A DNA stretch of 8,579 nt from an uncultured Capnocytophaga sp. (GCA_905372595.1 CAJPPS010000048.1:1-8579), one strand, 5' to 3'. Positions 1 to 6,688 are shown, numbered from the stretch's first letter. Notes: generated by a model from the letters alone, not told the origin. A program made the numbers and translations.

Positions 1-23
1 TATTAGAAGAAAAAATTTTCAGT

Positions 24-47
24 TTTGTACTTTTTTCATTACCTTTG
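24..47 (+). promoter_or_regulatory. Probable Bacteroidota-type promoter of gpmI
   Basis: TACCTTTG at 40-47 is a perfect match to the TAnnTTTG -7 element used by the Bacteroidota primary sigma factor. A TTTG lies at 24-27, but its 12-base spacing is shorter than the usual 17-23, so the -33 element is uncertain. Transcription would begin near 52-55, giving a leader of about 20 bases before the ATG at 73. The same octamer is used in front of mtaB. Confidence 0.6.
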
Positions 48-72
48 TGGGTGAATTCAAAAGCATTTAATT

Positions 73-1599
73 ATGGCTAATAAGAAAGTAATCTTAATGA
101 TATTAGATGGTTGGGGAATTACTCAAAACCCAGAGGTTTCAGCACCATTTAATGCAAAAACTCCTTTTATAGAATCTTTAGAAAGAGACTATCCACACGC
201 TTCCCTTCGGACAGATGGCGAATTTGTAGGACTTCCAGATGGACAGATGGGCAATAGTGAGGTTGGACATATGAATTTAGGAGCAGGACGTGTAGTTTAT
301 CAGAATTTGGTAAAGATTAATAAAGCTGTTCGTGAGCAGACACTTAATAATGAAAAGGTATTGGTAGAGGCTTTTGCTTATGCAAAACAACATCAGAAGA
401 AAGTACATTTGCTAGGACTTGTTTCCAATGGAGGAATACATTCACATATAAATCATCTAAAAGGACTCTTGCTAGCTGCTAAGCAACACGAAGTTCCTAA
501 TGTATTTGTCCACGCTTTTACTGATGGACGAGATTGCGACCCTAAGTCTGGAGTAGGCTTTATAGAAGAATTACAAGATTATATGAAGCAAACAACAGGA
601 ACTTTGGCTTCAATCATAGGACGTTATTATGCAATGGATAGAGATCATCGTTGGCAACGTGTTGCTAAAGCTTATCACCTGCTTGTAAATGGAGAAGGCG
701 AACATTCTACCAATCCTATAGAAAGTCTTCAAAAAAGTTATGTAAAAGGTGTTACAGATGAATTTGTAGAGCCTATTACTTTGGTAGACAATCAGGATAA
801 ACCCTTAGCTACCATTGCTCCTGAAGATGTAGTGATTTTCTTTAATTATCGTACAGATAGAGGACGAGAACTGACTCAGGCTCTCTCTCAAGAGGATTTT
901 CCAGAAGAAAAGATGAAGAAACTTCTTCTATACTATGTTACAATGACTTGTTATGATGAGAAATTCCAAGGAGTTAAAGTTATTTATAATAATGATAATC
1001 TCAACAATACATTAGGAGAAGTACTGGAAAAAGCAGGTAAGAAACAAATCCGTATTGCAGAAACAGAAAAATATCCTCACGTAACATTCTTTTTCTCAGG
1101 AGGAAGAGAAACACCTTTTGAGGGTGAATCTCGTATCCTATGCCCTTCTCCCAAGGTGGCTACTTATGATTTACAACCTCAGATGAGCGCTAATGATATT
1201 GCTGATGCAATTATTCCTGAACTCAAGAAGCAAGAGGCGGATTTCGTATGTTTGAATTTTGCCAATGGTGATATGGTAGGGCATACAGGAGTAATGGAAG
1301 CCGCTATAAAAGCTTGTGAGACAGTCGATTCCTGTGCTAAACGAGTGATAGAAACAGCTCTGGAGAATGGATATAGTACCTTAGTAATTGCTGATCACGG
1401 AAACTGTGAGGTAATGCGTAATGAAGATGGTTCTCCTAATACAGCTCATACCACGAATCCAGTGCCTTTCATCCTAGTAGATAAAGATAAACTTCCTGTA
1501 CAGGATGGAATTCTAGGAGATATTGCTCCTACTATACTAGACTTATTAGGAGTGGCGCAACCTACAGAGATGACACAACATTCATTGATAAAAAAATAA
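73..1599 (+). CDS. gpmI: 2,3-bisphosphoglycerate-independent phosphoglycerate mutase
   Basis: This is a cytoplasmic glycolytic and gluconeogenic enzyme that interconverts 3-phosphoglycerate and 2-phosphoglycerate with two Mn2+ ions and a phosphoserine intermediate. The 508-residue product has the usual family length (about 505-515). Visible family marks are the N-terminal metal-binding ILDGWG (Asp12), the catalytic QMGNSEVGH motif with the phosphorylated Ser62, FTDGRDCDP and GRYYAMDRD in the inserted transferase domain, FNYRTDRGRELT, and near the C terminus the phosphatase-domain metal motifs NGDMVGHTG and ADHGNCE. The ATG at 73 is directly followed by the conserved start of the fold, so this start is secure. 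It is a single-gene unit with its own -7 element upstream and a strong hairpin terminator just after the TAA. Nothing is missing or broken. Confidence 0.97.
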   Translation: MANKKVILMILDGWGITQNPEVSAPFNAKTPFIESLERDYPHASLRTDGEFVGLPDGQMGNSEVGHMNLGAGRVVYQNLVKINKAVREQTLNNEKVLVEAFAYAKQHQKKVHLLGLVSNGGIHSHINHLKGLLLAAKQHEVPNVFVHAFTDGRDCDPKSGVGFIEELQDYMKQTTGTLASIIGRYYAMDRDHRWQRVAKAYHLLVNGEGEHSTNPIESLQKSYVKGVTDEFVEPITLVDNQDKPLATIAPEDVVIFFNYRTDRGRELTQALSQEDFPEEKMKKLLLYYVTMTCYDEKFQGVKVIYNNDNLNNTLGEVLEKAGKKQIRIAETEKYPHVTFFFSGGRETPFEGESRILCPSPKVATYDLQPQMSANDIADAIIPELKKQEADFVCLNFANGDMVGHTGVMEAAIKACETVDSCAKRVIETALENGYSTLVIADHGNCEVMRNEDGSPNTAHTTNPVPFILVDKDKLPVQDGILGDIAPTILDLLGVAQPTEMTQHSLIKK

Positions 1600-1611
1600 A
1601 GAATTAATAGG

Positions 1612-1648
1612 AAAAATCCTCCTAAATCATATTTTTAGGAGGATTTTT
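1612..1648. terminator. Bidirectional intrinsic terminator between gpmI and the methyltransferase gene
   Basis: There is a perfect 15-bp inverted repeat (arms 1612-1626 and 1634-1648, 7-base loop). The core TCCTCCTAAA pairs with TTTAGGAGGA, and outer A5/T5 arms supply a U tract in either direction. It starts 12 bases after the gpmI stop and lies about 40 bases beyond the stop of the convergent methyltransferase gene, so it can end both transcripts. Confidence 0.9.
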
Positions 1649-1687
1649 ATTTCTAAACAAATCTTTTATAACTTGAAGGTATAATGT

Positions 1688-2515
1688 TTAAGCTATTCTA
1701 AGCCTTATAACTCTTTGGTTGAACCGTTTGTAGAAATAAGGAATTTTGTAGAGAATTCTGAAAATAAAAGGATATCGACCTCTTTCATAATCACTCATAA
1801 AATATTCTTTTTCTATATGAATTCTGCTATTCCAATCCTCCAAATTATGACTGTTTAGCTCACTCCATTTGAATTCAGGGCGCTGTTCTTTCTGCATAGA
1901 ACCTAGAGAATCGTGATTTTTAGCGTGTCCTACTAATGAATAAGCAAGTATATCGAAGAGAATAGTAGCTTCATCTAACTCTTTACAAAGAGTTTTAAAG
2001 AAGGTTTTCACATCATTTCTATCAAAGTACATAAGAACTCCTTCTATGAGGATAAGAATGGGTTTTTGGTGTGCTTTTACGGTTTCTATCCATTGAGTAT
2101 CGAAAAGAGAGAGTGGGATAAAGCTATGTTGCTCATTCTCTTGGAAAAATTTTTTGCGTAGGTTAATGGCTTCAGGAAGGTCAAGATCATACCAATGAGT
2201 AACTGAGGGGCATCCTAATCGCTCATAACGAGCATCTAGCCCTGCTCCTAGCTGAATAACTACAGCATCAGGATGTTGAGCTAAGAAAGATGAGGTTTCC
2301 TTGTCAAAAAGGCTTGCTCTGAGGCATACACCTGCTTGGCTAAATTTGGATTTTTTGAACTTTGAGAAGTCATAATCAATCTGAGAGATAATTTCCTGTG
2401 CTTTTGTATCTGTTAAGAAAGGCTGTTTATAATTACGTTCTTCAGCCTTTGCCCATAAGGTAATAAGCATTGTTTCAGGAATTTTACCTAAATGTTGGGG
2501 ACTTTCTGTTTTCAT
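1688..2515 (-). CDS. Class I SAM-dependent O-methyltransferase of the LCMT/PPM1 type
   Basis: The 275-residue protein shows the leucine carboxyl methyltransferase-like (LCMT/PPM1) pattern. The SAM-binding glycine loop reads VVIQLGAGLDARYERL (GAGLDAR at 90-96). It is followed by the acidic strand-2 motif YDLDLPE (109-115) and the strand-4 motif LILIEGVLMYF (EGVLMYF at 158-164). In this superfamily the enzyme methylates carboxylate or hydroxyl groups. Bacterial members are often labelled as polyketide-synthesis O-methyltransferases, but there is no biosynthetic cluster here and the substrate cannot be inferred. There is no signal peptide or membrane segment, so it should be cytoplasmic. It is a single-gene unit, convergent with gpmI and separated by 138 bases from the upstream minus-strand gene. 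A -7 element and an inverted repeat sit directly ahead of the ATG. The family is well supported; the role is unknown. Confidence 0.88.
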   Translation of the reverse strand: MKTESPQHLGKIPETMLITLWAKAEERNYKQPFLTDTKAQEIISQIDYDFSKFKKSKFSQAGVCLRASLFDKETSSFLAQHPDAVVIQLGAGLDARYERLGCPSVTHWYDLDLPEAINLRKKFFQENEQHSFIPLSLFDTQWIETVKAHQKPILILIEGVLMYFDRNDVKTFFKTLCKELDEATILFDILAYSLVGHAKNHDSLGSMQKEQRPEFKWSELNSHNLEDWNSRIHIEKEYFMSDYERGRYPFIFRILYKIPYFYKRFNQRVIRLRIA

Positions 2516-2540
2516 TTTAGTAAGGTTTATTTTTACTAAA
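2516..2540 (-). promoter_or_regulatory. Inverted repeat at the start of the methyltransferase transcript (operator or leader hairpin)
   Basis: A perfect 8-bp inverted repeat, TTTAGTAA (2516-2523) and TTACTAAA (2533-2540), is separated by 9 bases. It fills the whole gap between the predicted -7 element and the ATG. Its arm overlaps the expected transcription start, so a dimeric repressor site is as likely as an RNA stem-loop. The arms are AT-rich, so chance is not excluded. Confidence 0.45.
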
Positions 2541-2548
2541 CAAAAATA
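2541..2548 (-). promoter_or_regulatory. Predicted -7 promoter element of the methyltransferase gene
   Basis: On the minus strand the sequence reads TATTTTTG, a perfect TAnnTTTG. A TTG lies only 10 bases further upstream (2559-2561), too close for a standard -33 element. The surrounding DNA is very AT-rich, which raises the chance of a random match. Its position 25 bases from the start codon is right. Confidence 0.45.
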
Positions 2549-2584
2549 ATAAAAAAAGCAATATAAATGTATTTATTAAATCTT

Positions 2585-2604
2585 AAAAAATACATTAATT
2601 TTTT
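2585..2604 (-). terminator. Weak A/T-only hairpin after the 135-residue gene
   Basis: The arms AAAAAAT (2585-2591) and ATTTTTT (2598-2604) pair around a 6-base loop, about 50 bases beyond the stop codon at 2654. There are no G-C pairs, so it would be a poor intrinsic terminator. It is listed because it is the only candidate in this AT-rich 138-base spacer. Confidence 0.2.
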
Positions 2605-2653
2605 GAAATAGAAAATTATGATTTGAATTTATAACAAATAATTCCTCCAAAAA

Positions 2654-3061
2654 CTACCAATAAGCCCCGACTAAGAAAGTAAGTCGGATAAATGAGATAA
2701 TACTATCTTCCTTAAGGGTGATAGGACTTTGTAGGCTCTTGATTTCTTCCTCATCAATAAAAACAGCAAAGAGCCCATCAGTAAAAGCTAATAAAGCAGT
2801 AGTTATAGCCTTATCAAGGTCGGCTAATTCTCGATTTTCTTTTTCTCCAAAGGTAATCCTCCCTTCTTCTGCTTGTTCGCTAATTTCTTTGGGGCTGAGA
2901 AAGGGTAGGAGAGAGGTATCTAATCGAGACTCATTGAAACGCTTAACTTCACTTCTGACACATTCTTGGATAAGTTGCTCAAGTGTTTCAGGGTTATTTT
3001 CTAAGGTAATCTCAATGATTTTTATCTTCTTTTTTCCTAGTCTTTTTAGGTGGATTTGCAT
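2654..3061 (-). CDS. Conserved hypothetical protein with a possible beta-grasp-like C terminus
   Basis: This is a 135-residue soluble protein with no signal peptide or membrane segment, and I cannot assign it a named family. It opens with a basic strand (MQIHLKRLGKKKIKIIEITL). A charged helical middle follows, with a Glu/Gly-rich segment (EQAEEGRITFGEKENRELADLDKA, about 62-85). The C terminus has a strand-turn-strand pattern: VFIDEEEIKSL (100-110), then ITLKEDSIISFIRLTFLVGAYW (114-135). The order 'residue-binding loop, L-x-E/D-D, F-I-x-L-x-F-L-x-G' recalls the end of MoaD/ThiS-like beta-grasp proteins, but it ends GAYW rather than GG. From memory, similar proteins of unknown function exist in Bacillota; this is unverified. 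It starts 9 bases after the stop of the small membrane protein upstream, so the two are probably cotranscribed. An opposite-strand frame of 116 codons overlaps it and looks like a shadow. Confidence 0.8.
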   Translation of the reverse strand: MQIHLKRLGKKKIKIIEITLENNPETLEQLIQECVRSEVKRFNESRLDTSLLPFLSPKEISEQAEEGRITFGEKENRELADLDKAITTALLAFTDGLFAVFIDEEEIKSLQSPITLKEDSIISFIRLTFLVGAYW

Positions 3062-3070
3062 AGGTTAAAA

Positions 3071-3304
3071 TTATATTTTTCGTATATTTTTAAGAAAAAT
3101 CCATTTCATCAAAACTACTTCTTTTCCATCTTGTTCAAAAGCTGCAAAACGAGGAGCAAGGAGGATAGCAATACTTCCAGAGATAAAAAAAGTAACTAAA
3201 TGGGCTAATTTAGGAAAGAAATAGAGAATTCCTAACCGAATAAGTATAAAAAAAGCTCCAAAACAAAAGAAATTGAATATAAAAGCACGTGTTTTAGCAG
3301 ACAT
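3071..3304 (-). CDS. Small two-helix membrane protein of unknown function
   Basis: I read a 77-residue protein beginning MSAKTRAFIF. It has two hydrophobic segments, about residues 8-29 and 33-51, with a short Pro-Lys turn between them. A cytoplasmic-looking tail follows (PRFAAFEQDGKEVVLMKWIF, then LKNIRKI). The in-frame ATG at 3349 would add 15 residues, but that start lies inside the hairpin terminator at 3331-3356, so the ATG at 3304 is preferred. The tail has alternating strand-like residues and a basic end. The gene precedes the 135-residue gene by 9 bases and probably shares its transcript. No promoter of the TAnnTTTG type is visible between it and the hairpin, so expression may depend on readthrough from accA or a weak promoter. 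I do not recognise a named family. Confidence 0.72.
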   Translation of the reverse strand: MSAKTRAFIFNFFCFGAFFILIRLGILYFFPKLAHLVTFFISGSIAILLAPRFAAFEQDGKEVVLMKWIFLKNIRKI

Positions 3305-3330
3305 ATGTTGTATTTTTACAGTTATAAAAG

Positions 3331-3356
3331 AAAATCTGTGAAAGATCACAGATTTT
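3331..3356 (-). terminator. Intrinsic terminator after the accA-lipoprotein unit
   Basis: A perfect 10-bp inverted repeat, AAAATCTGTG (3331-3340) and CACAGATTTT (3347-3356), encloses a 6-base loop. Read on the minus strand it is followed by TTTTCTTTTATAA, a reasonable U tract. It lies 14 bases beyond the stop codon of the tiny lipoprotein gene and separates that unit from the downstream 77-residue gene. Confidence 0.7.
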
Positions 3357-3370
3357 TTAGAGGAATAAAT

Positions 3371-3475
3371 TTAGCATCTTCTTCCGTGAGGGCAGGCGTG
3401 CCCCTGAAAAGCTCCACAACTAGTTGCTAGAAAACCTAAGGAGAGTACAATGCAGATAATTTTAATCCATTTCAT
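3371..3475 (-). CDS. Tiny (34-residue) putative lipoprotein downstream of accA
   Basis: I translated this directly: MKWIKIICIVLSLGFLATSC, then GAFQGHACPHGRRC and TAA. The first 19 residues form a classic lipoprotein signal (basic MKWIK, a hydrophobic core IICIVLSLGFLA, and a lipobox ending ATS-Cys20). Signal peptidase II would leave a 15-residue lipidated peptide, CGAFQGHACPHGRRC. Besides the lipidated Cys it carries two more Cys (28, 34) and two His (26, 30), which could bind metal or form a disulfide. The start is 14 bases after the accA stop, and a hairpin terminator follows the TAA, so it probably ends the accA transcript. The compact signal, clean stop and placement argue for a real gene despite its size. 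From memory, very short Cys-containing lipoproteins are common and usually unannotated in Flavobacteriia. The function is unknown. Confidence 0.72.
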   Translation of the reverse strand: MKWIKIICIVLSLGFLATSCGAFQGHACPHGRRC

Positions 3476-3489
3476 AGTTGTGAGTTTAA

Positions 3490-4440
3490 TTATTTATATA
3501 CCCCATAACTGGTATATTTGTCCATTCTTTTTTCAAGTAATTTTTCTACAGAGAGTTTAGAAAGTTTCTTGTAGGTATCTTCAATGGTTTTTCTTACACT
3601 TTCAAAGATAGCAGGTTTATCTCTGTGAGCCCCTCCTAGAGGTTCTTTGATAATATCATCAATAAGTCCATTTGACTTCATATCTTTAGCAGTGAGCTTA
3701 AGGGCTTCAGCAGCACGCTCCTTATATTCCCAAGTACGCCAAAGGATAGAAGAACAGGACTCAGGAGAGATTACAGAATACCAAGTATTCTCAAGCATAA
3801 ATACTTTATCTCCCACACCAATTCCTAAAGCTCCTCCAGAGGCTCCTTCTCCTATGATAAAAGCAATAATGGGTACCTGTAAGCGAGCCATTTCCAATAA
3901 GTTACGAGCAATAGCCTCTCCTTGACCTCTTTCCTCAGCTTCTATACCAGGGTAAGCTCCAGGGGTATCAATAAAGGTAACAACAGGAATGTTAAACTTT
4001 TCTGCTGATTTCATAAGCCTCAAGGCTTTGCGATATCCTTCAGGATTAGGCATTCCAAAATTGCGGTATTGTCGTGTTTTGGTATTATTTCCTTTCTGTT
4101 GTCCAATAAACATATAGGACTGGTCACCTATTTTTCCTAAGCCTCCAATCATAGCCTTATCATCACCTACAGTGCGATCACCGTGAAGTTCAATAAAGGT
4201 ATTCCCACAAAGAGCATTGATATATTCCAGTGCATAAGGACGTTCTATATGTCTGGAAACCTGTACACGTTGCCAAGGAGTAAGGTTCTCATAGATTTCT
4301 TTTTTTACTTGTTCTAACCGCTTAGAGAGCTTTTTGCAAGTATCAGATACATCTACATTACTTTCATTTCCAAGGGCAATACATTTATCTAATTGTTCTT
4401 CAAGTTCCTTAATAGGAAGCTCAAAATCTAAATATTCCAT
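3490..4440 (-). CDS. accA: Acetyl-CoA carboxylase carboxyltransferase subunit alpha
   Basis: AccA pairs with AccD to form the carboxyltransferase that moves the carboxyl group from biotin-BCCP to acetyl-CoA, giving malonyl-CoA for fatty-acid synthesis in the cytoplasm. The 316-residue length is usual for the family. The protein opens with the typical MEYLDFELPIKELE and a helical N-terminal region. The crotonase-fold domain carries FIELHGDRTVGDD (82-94), VVTFIDTPGAYPGIEAEERG (153-171) and the oxyanion-hole glycine loop GEGASGGALGIG (197-208), then ISPESCSSILWR and a C-terminal helical part. All hallmark regions are intact. No other acc gene is nearby, as is common in Bacteroidota. It has its own -7 element and a leader stem-loop, and a 34-residue lipoprotein gene follows its stop by 14 bases. 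Confidence 0.97.
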   Translation of the reverse strand: MEYLDFELPIKELEEQLDKCIALGNESNVDVSDTCKKLSKRLEQVKKEIYENLTPWQRVQVSRHIERPYALEYINALCGNTFIELHGDRTVGDDKAMIGGLGKIGDQSYMFIGQQKGNNTKTRQYRNFGMPNPEGYRKALRLMKSAEKFNIPVVTFIDTPGAYPGIEAEERGQGEAIARNLLEMARLQVPIIAFIIGEGASGGALGIGVGDKVFMLENTWYSVISPESCSSILWRTWEYKERAAEALKLTAKDMKSNGLIDDIIKEPLGGAHRDKPAIFESVRKTIEDTYKKLSKLSVEKLLEKRMDKYTSYGVYK

Positions 4441-4457
4441 ATTCTTTTAGTTTGATT

Positions 4458-4487
4458 CTAAATGGCTCGGAAAGCCACCCTATTTAG
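4458..4487 (-). promoter_or_regulatory. Stem-loop at the 5' end of the accA leader
   Basis: The outer arms CTAAAT (4458-4463) and ATTTAG (4482-4487) and the inner arms GGCT (4464-4467) and AGCC (4473-4476) form a 10-bp stem with a 5-base loop (4468-4472) and a 5-base bulge on one side (4477-4481). It starts about 6 bases after the predicted -7 element, so the mRNA would begin almost at the base of the stem. The role could be mRNA protection or a protein site; this is inference. Confidence 0.5.
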
Positions 4488-4492
4488 CGAGG

Positions 4493-4500
4493 CAAAAATA
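4493..4500 (-). promoter_or_regulatory. Predicted -7 promoter element of accA
   Basis: On the minus strand the sequence is TATTTTTG, a perfect TAnnTTTG, 52 bases before the accA ATG and within the 128-base gap after recG. No clear TTG -33 element is visible at the usual distance. The local sequence is A/T-rich, so the call rests on the -7 match and the position. Confidence 0.5.
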
Positions 4501-4568
4501 CGTATTTTTTTTGAAAAATATAAAAATTTAACGTTGGTGATAAGGTAGAATTTTAATTTCTGTTATCT

Positions 4569-6665
4569 TTAACTAATAAAATTCCATATTCCTTTATTTT
4601 TCCTAAGCAAGTCTAATGTGCGAGCGACATTTCGGTGGGCTGGATCGGTTAGTTCTGGGTCTATACGGATAAGGTCAGAAGCATAATCTCGAGCTATCTT
4701 GAGTAATTGATTATCCTTGACTAAGTCAGCTATTTTCAGAGCAAGAACGCCACTCTGTTGCTTTCCCATTAGGTCGCCAGGACCTCGGAGCTTTAGATCT
4801 ACCTCAGCGATTTGGAAGCCATCATTGGTAGAAACCATTGTTTCCATACGAGTACGAGAATCACTACTGAGCTTCACATCGGTAATAAGGATACAATAGC
4901 TCTGTTCAGCACCTCGCCCTACACGCCCTCGTAATTGGTGTAGTTGGGAGAGTCCAAACCGTTCGGCACTTTCTATGAGCATTACAGAGGCATTAGGCAC
5001 ATTGACTCCTACTTCTATTACAGTCGTAGCTACCATAATCTGGGCTTTTCCTTCTACAAAAAGTTGCATTTGTGCTTCTTTTTCCTCTGGCTTGAGTTGC
5101 CCATGTACCATTGCTATTGTATATTTTGGTGCGGGAAAAGCGTTACAGAGCTGTTCATATCCTTCAGTAAGGTTTTTGAAAGAAAGAGCTTCTGATTCTT
5201 CAATTAGTGGATAGACTACATATACTTGTCTTCCTTTTTCTATTTCATTATGTAGGAATTGATATATTTTGCCACGTTGTCCATCATACTGATGTATGGT
5301 TTTGATAGGTTTTCTTCCAGGTGGTAATTCATCAATAACAGAAATATCTAAGTCTCCGTATAAGCTCATAGCCAGTGTGCGAGGGATAGGAGTAGCGGAC
5401 ATTATTAGAATATGAGGTGGGAGCAAATTCTTATGCCAAAGTTTGGAGCGTTGCTCTACTCCAAACCTGTGTTGCTCATCTATAATGGCGAGACCTAGAT
5501 TCCGGAACTTAACCTTATCTTCTAATAGAGCGTGAGTTCCTATAACAATCTGTAAATAACCACTTTCTAGTTGTTCTAGGATAGTACGTCTTTCTTTGGT
5601 TTTAGTGCTTCCTGTCAGCAATGCAATAGGAATATGAGTTTTGGCAAGTAAGGAGGCAATTCCTTGAAAATGTTGTTGTGCAAGAATTTCGGTGGGAGCC
5701 ATAAGGCAAGCCTGATAGCCATTATCCAAGGCAAGAAGCATAGAGAGAAGTGCAACAATGGTCTTTCCTGCTCCCACATCTCCTTGTAAAAGTCTGTTCA
5801 TTTGAGCACCTGTTCCCATATCACTCCTGATTTCTTTGATGACTCGCTTTTGTGCATTGGTCAAAGGAAAGGGGAGATGTTCGTGATAGAAAGTGTTAAA
5901 ATAATCTCCTACTTTTTTGAAAGGAAATCCTTTTAGTTTCTTGTTGAGGTAGTTTTTCTGTATTAGCTGGAGTTGAATATAGAAGAGTTCTTCTAATTTG
6001 AGCCGGAAAAGGGCTTTGGAAAGTAACTCTTGAGATTGAGGAAAATGTACTTGAAAGAGCGCTTCTCCTTTGGAGAGTAAGTGCAGAGGAAGAAGCATTT
6101 CCTTAGGGAGTGTTTCAAGAAAGTTTTTCCCCTCTTCTTGAAAAATATTCTCAATCAGCTTTCTAATTACTTTTTGAGTGATTCCTCGCTTGCTGAGCTT
6201 CTCTGTGGAGGGGTATACGGGCTGGATTTTGCTTAGAAAATGTCGTTGATGTTCTTCTAGGGTTTCCATCTCGGGATGAGGCATAGAAAAACAGCCTGCA
6301 AAAAGAGAACATTTCCCAAAAACTACATAAGGAATATTTAATAATAAATGGTCTTTAAGCCATTGAGAGGGGCGAAACCAAATGAGTTCCATTGTGGCTG
6401 TTCCATCAGTAAAAGTAGCAACAAGTCGTTGTTGGGCTTTATTTTTCCCTTCAACAGTCTTCAGGTGGATGATTCTACCAATGATTTGTACTTCAGCAGA
6501 AGTTTCCTTTAATTCTTGTATTTTATAGTATTGAGTTCTATCAATATAACGAGTAGGGAATAGATGTAGCAAATCCTGAAAATTTGTTACTTGAAGTTCA
6601 CTTCTGAGCAGAGAAGCACGTTGGTCACCTACTCCCTTAAGGTATTCAATAGGGGTTTCTAGCAT
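4569..6665 (-). CDS. recG: ATP-dependent DNA helicase RecG
   Basis: RecG is a superfamily 2 double-strand DNA translocase that remodels stalled replication forks and Holliday junctions. The 698-residue product is full length. The N-terminal wedge/OB domain spans roughly residues 50-150 and opens with the family start MLETPIEYLKGVGDQRA. Helicase motifs in order are Walker A GDVGAGKT (295-302), MAPTEILAQQH (322-332), the DEQH box (396-399) in IIDEQHRFGVEQR, motif III SATPIPRTLAMS (423-434), ATTVIEVGVNVPNA (546-559) and motif VI QLRGRVGRG (577-585). LRGPGDLMGKQQSG then marks the RecG C-terminal TRG region. It starts 23 bases after the mtaB stop and is probably cotranscribed with it. A Met-Tyr-stop mini-frame (6667-6675) sits one base before the ATG; I give it no weight. 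No clear terminator follows. Confidence 0.97.
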   Translation of the reverse strand: MLETPIEYLKGVGDQRASLLRSELQVTNFQDLLHLFPTRYIDRTQYYKIQELKETSAEVQIIGRIIHLKTVEGKNKAQQRLVATFTDGTATMELIWFRPSQWLKDHLLLNIPYVVFGKCSLFAGCFSMPHPEMETLEEHQRHFLSKIQPVYPSTEKLSKRGITQKVIRKLIENIFQEEGKNFLETLPKEMLLPLHLLSKGEALFQVHFPQSQELLSKALFRLKLEELFYIQLQLIQKNYLNKKLKGFPFKKVGDYFNTFYHEHLPFPLTNAQKRVIKEIRSDMGTGAQMNRLLQGDVGAGKTIVALLSMLLALDNGYQACLMAPTEILAQQHFQGIASLLAKTHIPIALLTGSTKTKERRTILEQLESGYLQIVIGTHALLEDKVKFRNLGLAIIDEQHRFGVEQRSKLWHKNLLPPHILIMSATPIPRTLAMSLYGDLDISVIDELPPGRKPIKTIHQYDGQRGKIYQFLHNEIEKGRQVYVVYPLIEESEALSFKNLTEGYEQLCNAFPAPKYTIAMVHGQLKPEEKEAQMQLFVEGKAQIMVATTVIEVGVNVPNASVMLIESAERFGLSQLHQLRGRVGRGAEQSYCILITDVKLSSDSRTRMETMVSTNDGFQIAEVDLKLRGPGDLMGKQQSGVLALKIADLVKDNQLLKIARDYASDLIRIDPELTDPAHRNVARTLDLLRKNKGIWNFIS

Positions 6666-6688
6666 CTCAATACATTTTTTTTTAAACT

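Noticed and set aside
1612..1648. GGAGGA in the intergenic hairpin as a ribosome binding site
   Set aside because: It is one arm of a perfect 15-bp terminator stem with no start codon at a suitable distance, and no gene here uses Shine-Dalgarno sequences.
2718..3068. 116-codon plus-strand frame opposite the 135-residue gene
   Set aside because: Its Ser-rich, low-complexity translation looks like an antisense shadow. It has no promoter element, and the minus-strand protein has far more natural composition and operon spacing.
4717..5214. Three plus-strand frames opposite recG
   Set aside because: They lie fully within a complete recG with all helicase motifs, and they overlap one another.
6667..6675. 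Met-Tyr-stop mini-frame one base before the recG start
   Set aside because: Two-codon frames are expected by chance in such AT-rich spacers, and there is no other sign of translational coupling.
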